DNA from: an uncultured Christensenellaceae bacterium
GTDB lineage: Bacteria; Bacillota; Clostridia; Christensenellales; Pumilibacteraceae
Direction: 5' to 3'
Length of the DNA stretch: 8,664 bases
NCBI GenBank assembly: GCA_910587805.1
Contig: CAJUNM010000053.1
Location: forward strand, 1-8,664
Shown in pieces: positions 1-6,039 of this stretch. The translations under genes and the position numbers were made by a program. Under the pieces are notes generated by a model. That model was not told where the DNA came from. It worked only from the letters and a program-made list of their open reading frames with translations, and ran no database searches. The stretch's first letter is position 1. Each line of letters opens with the position of its first letter.

Positions 1-2198
1 TGAATTATGACTACACGCAGAACGAAACGCTGTATTTCCTGTCGCTCGATTTCAACGCCCTGTTAGATAACGCCGACAGCTTTGTAACGCTCAAACTCGA
101 AAAAGGCAACACGACAAAATATTACACGCAAGCCGACGAGCTACCTTTTCTCGGATCGGAAGAATTTACGAGCGGCAAGTATACGATAACAATATTCGAC
201 CGTTCGCTTAACGCGCTTATGTTCGATGTGTTTATAGCGGGCAATGCGCCCACAATGACGCACAGCTCGCTCGCGGCGGACAAGCCCGATTGCAAGATTT
301 CTTTTGTGACGTCCGACCGCTACAACGTCATCACAAGCATTACGCTTTATAAAATCGAGTATGACGGATCTAAAACCGTGCTCGATACGGACGGTGCGGG
401 CGTTCCGATCACAGCCGCAACGTTGTCGTACACACTCACCGTCGGCGGCAAGTACGGCGCAACGGTGACGGACAACTACCGCCGCACGGTGGAGCTTACG
501 CCCATATTCTTTTTGAAAGGCTTGCCGAGCGGCAAGCTCGCGGGCGTCAAAGACGGCGGACGCACGAACAAAAACGTTTCGTTTACGTTCGACAGCGGTG
601 ACGTCGCGGAATTCTATACGTTGCACCCCAACGGCGAACGCCGACCGTTCACGGGCTACTCCGTACAAACGGGCGCGTCGCAAACGACGTACAACATTAC
701 CGCCGACGACGATACGTCGTTCGAGTATCTTGTATTCCTGCACAACTCACAAGACTTGTCGCTGTTCGTCGAGTATACGTTTGAAATTGACACGATATTG
801 CCCGTGTTCGAGATTACCGACAGCGACGGCAACGTCATTGAACCCGACGGCGCGACAAACAAATCGTTCTCGATTAAATGGCAAGAAACGGGCGTGTCCA
901 TGCGTTACTATACCGCGCGCAGCGGACAGATCGGCGCGGTCAAGTACAATATGAACGCCGTATTATCGCAAGGAACGTTGTACTACTTTATGCTAACCGA
1001 CGACGTGGGCAATAAACTCGAATTTACCGTGCTGTTAGATAACGCGGTCGATTACACCGTCGGCGGCAAATACAACGAAACAGACGGCGTGCTGTACGCC
1101 AACGCGCCGATCACGATCACCGTCAACGAGCCGACGCAAGTGTTCGACGTTGTAAACGCAGATAACTACACAATAGAGAACGGCGGCACGCTCACGCAAG
1201 CGGGCAGATACGAGATTACCGTTACCGATAACTACCGCAACACCGTTAAGCTCATAATCGTACTCGATTTCACCCCGCCGACGATAGAGCTGTCGGGCGT
1301 AGAAAACGGCGGCGCGGCAAAGTCCGACGTTTCGGTTACTGCCGACGGGTACGATTATCTTTACCTTGCGGACAGGCTCGGCAACAAGATTAAGGACATA
1401 GAAAGCGGCGCGACGTTCTCGAACGCAGGAAGCTATTACATAGTTGCTCGTGATTACGCGGGCAATACCGTTACGGTATCGTTCACCATTGATTTGACCG
1501 TAGACTACACGTTGTCCGTGCCGAACGGCGCGGTAACGACCAAACCCGTCACGCTGGATACCGACGAGCCGCTGACCGTAATTACTAAAAAGGACGGTGT
1601 TGTCATCGATACGCCGACACGGTTTACCGACAACGGCGTTTACGAGCTGACGCTCACCGACGCGCTCGGCAATTCCGTTTCTTGTGTTTTCGTAATACTG
1701 CCGAGCCGCATGCAAACTGTCAAACAGCAACTCCCTGTCGGTACGCGCATAGTGTCGGTCACAAAAGACGGCGCGTCGTTCGCCGTGAACGACAGCGACC
1801 GCCTGTCGTTCGAGCAGTCGGGTGTGTACGTCGTTACGCTCGATTGCGGCGGCGTGCCGTTCGAGCTGACGCTATCTACCGACTGCACCCCGCCCGTAGT
1901 TACTATTACAAAGGACGGGTACGCCGTTAAGATTACCGCCGTGAATAAAGAAAACGTCACAATAAAGCTCACAAAGGACGGTGGCGAAATAAATTGCACC
2001 GTCGGCAAGACGCTTACCGAGAACGGGCATTATGTATTGACCGTGACGGACGAACTCGGCAACGTCGCCGTTTATGAGTTCGATATTCCCTATCGTCTTA
2101 ACACTTGGGCGATCATTGCTATTTGCGTCGGAGCGGTGCTATTGCTCGTCGGCGTTATACTCGTAATTCGCGCAAGGCGCAAGCCGCGCATGAAATAA
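1..2198 (+). CDS. Ig-like repeat surface protein with C-terminal membrane anchor (5' partial)
   Basis: The reading frame is open from base 3, well before the first in-frame ATG at 219, so the N-terminus and any signal peptide lie upstream of the window. About 731 residues are visible. They consist of roughly eight or nine degenerate units of 60-85 residues, each closing with a beta-hairpin signature such as GRYEITVTDNYRNTVKL, GVYELTLTDALGNSV or GHYVLTVTDELGNV, often followed by a TPP or LPVFEI linker. This is typical of bacterial Ig-like folds. The C-terminus has one hydrophobic helix (about 2104-2168, starting TWAIIAICVG) and a basic tail, RARRKPRMK. No LPXTG motif is visible, so anchoring is by the membrane. 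The next gene's ribosome binding site begins at the stop codon, which implies one operon with the T4SS genes. A role as a conjugative adhesin or mating-pair stabiliser is inference from position. Confidence 0.85.
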   Translation, partial: NYDYTQNETLYFLSLDFNALLDNADSFVTLKLEKGNTTKYYTQADELPFLGSEEFTSGKYTITIFDRSLNALMFDVFIAGNAPTMTHSSLAADKPDCKISFVTSDRYNVITSITLYKIEYDGSKTVLDTDGAGVPITAATLSYTLTVGGKYGATVTDNYRRTVELTPIFFLKGLPSGKLAGVKDGGRTNKNVSFTFDSGDVAEFYTLHPNGERRPFTGYSVQTGASQTTYNITADDDTSFEYLVFLHNSQDLSLFVEYTFEIDTILPVFEITDSDGNVIEPDGATNKSFSIKWQETGVSMRYYTARSGQIGAVKYNMNAVLSQGTLYYFMLTDDVGNKLEFTVLLDNAVDYTVGGKYNETDGVLYANAPITITVNEPTQVFDVVNADNYTIENGGTLTQAGRYEITVTDNYRNTVKLIIVLDFTPPTIELSGVENGGAAKSDVSVTADGYDYLYLADRLGNKIKDIESGATFSNAGSYYIVARDYAGNTVTVSFTIDLTVDYTLSVPNGAVTTKPVTLDTDEPLTVITKKDGVVIDTPTRFTDNGVYELTLTDALGNSVSCVFVILPSRMQTVKQQLPVGTRIVSVTKDGASFAVNDSDRLSFEQSGVYVVTLDCGGVPFELTLSTDCTPPVVTITKDGYAVKITAVNKENVTIKLTKDGGEINCTVGKTLTENGHYVLTVTDELGNVAVYEFDIPYRLNTWAIIAICVGAVLLLVGVILVIRARRKPRMK

Positions 2199-2204
2199 AG
2201 GAGT

Positions 2205-2429
2205 TTGTATGAAAAACACAAAGAGAAAATACCGTTCGCGCTCGCCGTGAACGAGAAAGCGATGGGAAACAGCCTGTGGCTGCGCCGTAGAACGCGCTCA
2301 TTTAACGCAATGGTAAAAACGAGCGTTAAAGCTCCCGATTCGCGCAGTTTTTGGCTGCAAAATTCTGTTAGAAACCGTATATACGACGTTTTGTCGGTCG
2401 GCGCGACGTTAAACCGCCGAAATATTTAA
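2205..2429 (+). CDS. Small basic hypothetical protein; start and frame do not match (possible frameshift)
   Basis: This frame encodes about 74 residues, rich in Arg and Lys, with codon use like the neighbours (for example GNSLWLRRRTRSFNAMVK). I do not recognise the family and see no membrane segment. Its only early start is TTG at 2205, one base after the AAGGAG at 2198-2203, which is too close to work. The well-spaced ATG at 2209 is in another frame and stops after 13 codons (2248). A later in-frame ATG at 2262 has no good ribosome binding site. One extra A in the A-run at 2211-2216 would join the 2209 ATG to this frame and give a natural-looking N-terminus, MKKHKEKIPFALAVNEKAM. The gene is therefore either broken, recoded or affected by a homopolymer sequencing error. 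It lies between the adhesin and the pilin gene. Confidence 0.5.
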   Translation: MYEKHKEKIPFALAVNEKAMGNSLWLRRRTRSFNAMVKTSVKAPDSRSFWLQNSVRNRIYDVLSVGATLNRRNI

Positions 2430-2445
2430 TCATTAGGAGTTGATC

Positions 2446-2736
2446 ATGAATATAGGCTTTATTTCCGCAGAGAGCTTTGATGAAATTTCGGCTGCTGCCA
2501 AAGACCTTATAGGTCAAATGTGGACACCGTGTCTTTCGATCGCGGGCGGACTTACTTTGCTATGGGCTATATATCTCGGTTGGAAATTTTGGGTTGCGGG
2601 CGGCGACGAAACAAAAAAGAAATCCGCAAAATCAGCGATCATTAGCTTTGTAGTCGGTATATTCGTAATTTTTGCAGTTGCCGTCGGCGCACCAATGGCG
2701 ATAGGCGCATTGACTACATGGGCGGGTGGCTATTGA
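2446..2736 (+). CDS. VirB2/TrbC-like T4SS pilin or small two-helix membrane subunit
   Basis: The 96-residue protein has two strong transmembrane helices (about residues 28-50 and 64-88) joined by a short cytoplasmic-type basic loop, GGDETKKKSAKS. This is the size and hairpin layout of VirB2/TrbC-type pilin subunits and related small membrane proteins of Gram-positive conjugative elements. The ATG at 2446 is chosen because AGGAG at 2435-2439 lies six bases upstream; the TTG at 2440 directly abuts that site. The N-terminal 20 residues are hydrophilic and there is no clear signal peptidase site, so a Maff2-like or other small T4SS membrane protein is an alternative. The gene sits upstream of the virB6/trbL-like and virB4-like genes, as expected in T4SS operons. 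Assignment rests on topology and context. Confidence 0.7.
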   Translation: MNIGFISAESFDEISAAAKDLIGQMWTPCLSIAGGLTLLWAIYLGWKFWVAGGDETKKKSAKSAIISFVVGIFVIFAVAVGAPMAIGALTTWAGGY

Positions 2737-2741
2737 GTAAC

Positions 2742-3002
2742 ATGAATATCAAAACAGACGCACGCGCTACCAATAAACTGCCCCAACACATTAAAAACGC
2801 TATACGCCGCCGCGCGGCAGCCGCCGAGCAGTGGAGTCTCGCCGATGACCGCATTACCGCGTACTGTGAAAAGCTCGGACTCGATACCGAGTTCGTACAT
2901 AGGAACGTCGAATCGCTGTTTAGGTATTTTGATCCCGATTTCTTTATACGCGACCTTGAAGAATGCTTGAAGCAAAAAGCACAAAAAGGAGTTGCGCAAT
3001 GA
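2742..3002 (+). CDS. Small helical hypothetical protein
   Basis: This encodes 86 residues from the ATG at 2742. The frame is open further up to an ATG at 2718 inside the pilin gene, but 2742 lies six bases after the pilin stop and gives a natural start (MNIKTDARATNKLP), probably translated by coupling because no strong ribosome binding site is visible. The N-terminal third is basic (AIRRRAAAAEQW). The rest is predicted helical and acidic, ending in FIRDLEECLKQKAQKG. There is no transmembrane segment and only one cysteine (YCEKLGL), so it is probably a soluble cytoplasmic protein. I do not recognise the family. Its stop overlaps the ATG at 2999 (ATGA), consistent with a compact operon of mobile-element accessory genes. 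Confidence 0.65.
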   Translation: MNIKTDARATNKLPQHIKNAIRRRAAAAEQWSLADDRITAYCEKLGLDTEFVHRNVESLFRYFDPDFFIRDLEECLKQKAQKGVAQ

Positions 3003-3067
3003 ACGTCGCCAAAGAATATCGCAATTCGTCGATATGTGTTTGGCGCACAAAAACAAGGAGACTGTAA
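2999..3067 (+). CDS. Possible 22-residue peptide (leader or coupling ORF)
   Basis: The ATG at 2999 overlaps the previous stop as ATGA and is preceded by AAAAAGGAG ending at 2991 with an ideal seven-base spacer. The ORF runs 22 codons (MNVAKEYRNSSICVWRTKTR then RL) and stops at 3065-3067, two bases before the ATG of the cysteine-rich gene, whose own AAGGAG lies inside this ORF. The initiation signal is strong but the peptide resembles no family I know. It may serve only to couple translation of its neighbours. Confidence 0.35.
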   Translation: MNVAKEYRNSSICVWRTKTRRL

Positions 3068-3069
3068 TT

Positions 3070-3255
3070 ATGACAAACACAATTGCGCATTGCTGTATCG
3101 AGTGTAGATTTTACTTGCCCACATGCGAAACTTTTTACAACAAGCCGTGCGGCTATTGCGGGAATTTCAAAGTACAGCAACGTCGCGTGTCGGACAATAA
3201 GGCATGCGTTTTATTCGAGCTTAGCAAAGAAGCGCCTAAGCTCGAGCCGCCGTAA
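3070..3255 (+). CDS. Small cysteine-rich, probably zinc-binding protein
   Basis: This encodes 61 residues from the ATG at 3070, which has AAGGAG at 3055-3060, nine bases upstream. Upstream codons in the same frame exist but have no usable start. Seven cysteines are visible at residues 8, 9, 12, 19, 27, 30 and 46. The pattern CxxC (9/12), CGYC (27-30) and a lone cysteine in the motif RRVSDNKAC suggests a structural zinc site of the zinc-ribbon kind. Similar short CxxC...GYC...RRV...AC..FE proteins occur in accessory regions of Clostridia, but I cannot name a family. It is the last plus-strand gene before the reverse-strand cassette. Its function is unknown; nucleic-acid binding or regulation is a guess from the zinc motif alone. 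Confidence 0.7.
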   Translation: MTNTIAHCCIECRFYLPTCETFYNKPCGYCGNFKVQQRRVSDNKACVLFELSKEAPKLEPP

Positions 3256-3264
3256 AACGGCACG

Positions 3265-3287
3265 AAAAAACCCGACGGACTGTCGGG
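3265..3287 (-). terminator. Rho-independent terminator of the reverse-strand cassette
   Basis: Read on the minus strand this is CCCGAC, a five-base loop AGTCC, GTCGGG, then TTTTTT: a perfect six-base-pair GC-rich stem followed by a six-T tract. It begins ten bases after the stop of the 47-residue gene. On the plus strand the hairpin is not followed by a T tract, so it should act mainly in the minus direction. Confidence 0.85.
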
Positions 3288-3296
3288 CTATAAAAT

Positions 3297-3440
3297 CTAC
3301 TCGATGATCTCGAACTCTTCGAGCGGCTCACCGTTTGTACCGTCGTCCCAGCTCGCTAAAATATCGTCAAGCGACGGCGACGATTGGAGTTTAGGCAGTT
3401 CATTGTTCTGCGGCGTTTCGTTTTTTTGGCGCTTTTCCAT
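3297..3440 (-). CDS. 47-residue acidic hypothetical protein
   Basis: This short gene encodes 47 residues, starting MEKRQKNETPQNNELPKLQS and ending in the acidic stretch EPLEEFEIIE. AAAAGGAG at 3452-3459 on the minus strand lies 11 bases before the ATG. There is no membrane segment and no cysteine; it is probably soluble and partly disordered, with a basic start and an acidic tail (SLDDILASWDDG). It follows the lipoprotein gene by 36 bases and is followed directly by a terminator, so the two genes form a self-contained reverse-strand operon. I do not recognise the family. The acidic, low-complexity character would suit a small partner or antagonist protein, but this is inference. Confidence 0.7.
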   Translation of the reverse strand: MEKRQKNETPQNNELPKLQSSPSLDDILASWDDGTNGEPLEEFEIIE

Positions 3441-3476
3441 TTCGATAATATCTCCTTTTAGGTGTAAATGTAATTA

Positions 3477-3935
3477 TCAGCCGATCCGAAAATAGCCGCC
3501 GCTAATTTCGATTACCCACTCGGGAGTGTGCGAAGTGCTGTTAAGTACATATACAGAAATCATATCAGGGTATGCGTCGTAAAAGTAGCCAACACGCTCG
3601 CTTGTGCCGTCACTATGAACTCTTAAAATTTCCGTATACACGCCGTATTCTTCGTCGGTATATCGTGTTCCCGATTTAAATTTTAACGGCTTTTTCGCGC
3701 CAGGCACAAGCTCGCCGTCAACATCAAAATATTCTTGATAATCGCCGTTATCAAAAAATGTGCGTGACTTTACGGTCGAGTTCGGGCTATTGCCCCAATC
3801 GCCTACTACCGCCCGCTCCGTTTCATTAAGTACACGAGGTTTATTCTTATCGGTACAGCCTATCAGACAAATAACGGGCAAAAAGCAACACAAAGCGAGA
3901 ACGACGGACAAAATCTTGCTGTAAGTTTTTTTCAT
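3477..3935 (-). CDS. Lipoprotein, candidate entry-exclusion or immunity factor
   Basis: This encodes 152 residues from the ATG at 3935. The frame extends upstream, but this start has AAGGAAG (3944-3950) eight bases away and gives a textbook signal peptide: MKKTYSK, a hydrophobic core, then the lipobox LIGC with Cys27 as the lipidation site. The mature part begins TDKNKPRVL and contains a beta-rich domain (AVVGDWGNSP, SRTFFDNGDYQEYF, YTEILRVHSDGTSERVGYFY, ending EISGGYFRIG), compatible with a lipocalin-like barrel. It should be anchored on the outer face of the membrane. It has its own consensus promoter and runs opposite to the surrounding T4SS genes, next to the virB6/trbL-like gene. In ICEBs1 the lipoprotein YddJ excludes redundant transfer by acting on the VirB6 homologue ConG. 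A similar role here is a hypothesis from position, not homology. Confidence 0.85.
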   Translation of the reverse strand: MKKTYSKILSVVLALCCFLPVICLIGCTDKNKPRVLNETERAVVGDWGNSPNSTVKSRTFFDNGDYQEYFDVDGELVPGAKKPLKFKSGTRYTDEEYGVYTEILRVHSDGTSERVGYFYDAYPDMISVYVLNSTSHTPEWVIEISGGYFRIG

Positions 3936-3940
3936 TTTTC

Positions 3941-3968
3941 TTGCTTCCTTTTTTTCTTGAATTATAAC
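3941..3968 (+). promoter_or_regulatory. Possible weak promoter for the trbL-like gene
   Basis: On the plus strand TTGCTT (3941-3946) and TATAAC (3963-3968) are 16 bases apart. The -10 element matches five of six positions and the -35 three of six. It would start transcription about 30 bases before the ATG at 4006 and upstream of its AAGGAG (3991-3996). The -10 hexamer overlaps the -10 of the opposite consensus promoter, so the two could not be occupied together. This is a weak match and could be chance. Confidence 0.3.
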
Positions 3969-3989
3969 ACAAACAAAAAACTCTGTCAA
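3961..3989 (-). promoter_or_regulatory. Consensus sigma-A promoter of the lipoprotein operon
   Basis: On the minus strand there is TTGACA (3989-3984), a 17-base spacer, then TATAAT (3966-3961). Both hexamers match the consensus exactly with optimal spacing. Transcription should start near 3954, leaving an untranslated leader of only about 19 bases that already contains the AAGGAAG ribosome binding site. This predicts strong constitutive expression unless a repressor acts. Confidence 0.9.
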
Positions 3990-4005
3990 TAAGGAGTATT
4001 CGGCT

Positions 4006-6039
4006 ATGGGTATTTTTTTCAAAAAACTGTTTATGTCGCTCGTACTTTGGTTGTTCGAGCTCATAGATACCATATTCGACGTCTTTAAATCGCTCGCGGG
4101 CATAGATCGCGTCAATGCCAATGGCGAAGAAGTAACGCTAATGGATTACTTTTTCGGGCAATCGACGCTGTATCAAGTGTTTTTCGGCATAATAGTATGT
4201 TCTATTGCCGTGCTTGCCGTATGCATGATCGCAGCGATCGTCAAATCAATAGTCAATATGAAAGGCGGCGAACACAAGAGCCACGCAAAGACCGTCGGGC
4301 AAGGCGTTGGATCGGTAGTGATCTCTCTTTCGATCGCCGTCATAATGATTGTGGGTATTTCAGCGTCCGACGTAATGCTTGCTACGCTTTATAAAACAAT
4401 GAACGTGAACGATACGACGATCGCACAGTCTGTGTTCGACGCATGCGTGGAAAATACAAACGCACTCGATTATTGGAACGTGCAAAAACTGCGTAAAGCA
4501 TACGCGCCGGACGGTACGGCTACTGACAGCATGATGTATCTGTACGATTACAACGGCTTCAACCCCATGTCGCAATATAGTTATTTTTCCACGCCGGGCG
4601 CAGTAAATGCATCATACTACAATGCAGACGGAAAACTGACGGGCTTAGTTAAATTCAATAAGCCGCGCGGGAGCGGCGGCGTACTCGTATGGGGAGATAA
4701 AAACTTCGGCGAAGCGAAAGAACTGCCTTTCGAGCAAGCATGGATTCACGTCAAAGCGTCCGAAGATAAAAAATATTGGGAGCGCGTTATAACAAACGGC
4801 GAAGCCCCGTCGCCAATCGTCGTTGAAAACTTATTCTCGCGCGCGTACCTTGCCGCCGACGGCGAATATTACGCGCTCAATACAAAGGCATTGACTCCCG
4901 TCGTATCGTCGGGTTGGGTGCCGGGCAATACCGCGTCCGATCTTAATTTCGCCCGCGAAACCGCAGATACCATTTACGGGGTTTATGATACATATAAGCT
5001 GTTGCCTTGCTTTGAAGACGAAGACGATTTGGAAAAAAGCGGCAAAATTCAGCTTGACTCGTTTAATTTCGTCTTGGCGTTCCTTTGCGGTATTATAGTG
5101 CTTATTGCCTTGTGTTCTACATTACTCGGTCTTGTAAAACGCATATACGACCTGGTGATCTTGTTTTTGACGTTGCCGCTTATTACCGCGACAATTCCGC
5201 TCGATGACGGCGCAAAGTTCAAGTTATGGCGCGAAACAGTCATTAGTAAGGTCGTACTCGCTTACGGCTCGGTTTTCGCAATTTGCGTGTTTATGCTCGT
5301 CGCAGGAGAAATCACCAAAATTGCGCTCATGGGTTACGGCACGCTCGCCAATAGCGTATTCCGCATATTCCTAATCTGCGGCGGCGCGCTCACAATTAGC
5401 GGCGGTCAGTTGCTGCTTGCGCGTATCATAGGCGCGAGCGCGGAAGAAAGCCGCGAAATGGCGCAGAGCGCACGCACGCTCATGGGCGGCGCAATGACGG
5501 GCATGGGCATGAGCAAAGCCGTCGGGCGCGGGCTTTTCGGTCATCGTAATGCAAACGGTCAACGGGTCGGCGGGTTGCTTAAAGGCGCTGCGGGCGTTCT
5601 CGGCGCGGTCGGCGGCGGCTTGGCAAATACGCTCGGCGGCGCGATAGGCGGTCAAGCGTATAAATCGAGCGCGGTCGGACGTGGCGTGTCTAAAACTCAA
5701 CAAGCATTAAAAAACTTTGGCGGCAGTTCGGGCTGGTTCGGGCAAGACAAAACCACAGGCGGCAACACGCTCGGCGGCGCAATCGCAAGCAGTACGAGCA
5801 AACTCGGCAGCAAGCTCGCGGGCAGCAAAACGGCACAAAAAAGCGGGTTGGATCGCGGATTGCTCGGCGGCGCGCAGAAGCTCGGACAAACCGTCGGCAG
5901 TAAAGTAAGCATGGAGTACGGCACGCAATTAGATAAAGAGAGCCATGCGACTAAACGCGCGGACGACATTGCCGCCGCGTTCGGCGTAAGCCCGTATGCA
6001 GTGAAACACGTTAAAGATAAAAAGCGAGATGACAAATGA
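4006..6039 (+). CDS. trbL: VirB6/TrbL-like T4SS channel protein
   Basis: This 677-residue protein starts at the ATG at 4006 with AAGGAG nine bases upstream. The predicted order is an N-terminal amphipathic or membrane helix (about residues 8-26), transmembrane helices near 57-80 and 101-124, a hydrophilic region of about 220 residues (130-350) probably outside the cell, then helices near 353-376, 381-397, 414-434 and 451-472. A cytoplasmic Gly/Ser/Lys-rich tail follows from about 490 to 677, with repeated LGGA, KLGSK and GGG motifs. Polytopic topology with a glycine-rich tail is typical of VirB6/TrbL family proteins, which form the inner-membrane channel for DNA transfer; in Gram-positive elements they often carry a large external domain. 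The stop overlaps the next gene's start as ATGA. Family assignment rests on topology and neighbours, because the sequence itself diverges. Confidence 0.8.
   Translation: MGIFFKKLFMSLVLWLFELIDTIFDVFKSLAGIDRVNANGEEVTLMDYFFGQSTLYQVFFGIIVCSIAVLAVCMIAAIVKSIVNMKGGEHKSHAKTVGQGVGSVVISLSIAVIMIVGISASDVMLATLYKTMNVNDTTIAQSVFDACVENTNALDYWNVQKLRKAYAPDGTATDSMMYLYDYNGFNPMSQYSYFSTPGAVNASYYNADGKLTGLVKFNKPRGSGGVLVWGDKNFGEAKELPFEQAWIHVKASEDKKYWERVITNGEAPSPIVVENLFSRAYLAADGEYYALNTKALTPVVSSGWVPGNTASDLNFARETADTIYGVYDTYKLLPCFEDEDDLEKSGKIQLDSFNFVLAFLCGIIVLIALCSTLLGLVKRIYDLVILFLTLPLITATIPLDDGAKFKLWRETVISKVVLAYGSVFAICVFMLVAGEITKIALMGYGTLANSVFRIFLICGGALTISGGQLLLARIIGASAEESREMAQSARTLMGGAMTGMGMSKAVGRGLFGHRNANGQRVGGLLKGAAGVLGAVGGGLANTLGGAIGGQAYKSSAVGRGVSKTQQALKNFGGSSGWFGQDKTTGGNTLGGAIASSTSKLGSKLAGSKTAQKSGLDRGLLGGAQKLGQTVGSKVSMEYGTQLDKESHATKRADDIAAAFGVSPYAVKHVKDKKRDDK

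Noticed and set aside
141..743. 200-residue minus-strand open frame opposite the Ig-repeat gene
   Set aside because: It is a shadow of the GC-biased third positions of the real gene: Arg/Val-rich low-information protein, no ribosome binding site, fully overlapped.
1035..1730. 231-residue minus-strand open frame
   Set aside because: It is antisense to the Ig-repeat gene, with Arg/Val-rich composition typical of a complement frame and no independent signals.
3936..4121. N-terminal extension of the lipoprotein frame up to 4121
   Set aside because: It would run through the consensus promoter and the start of the trbL-like gene and bury the signal peptide; the ATG at 3935 has a proper ribosome binding site.
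5371..6035. Several minus-strand open frames opposite the trbL-like tail
   Set aside because: They arise from the repetitive Gly/Ala-rich coding sequence on the other strand; the products are low-complexity and lack starts with ribosome binding sites.
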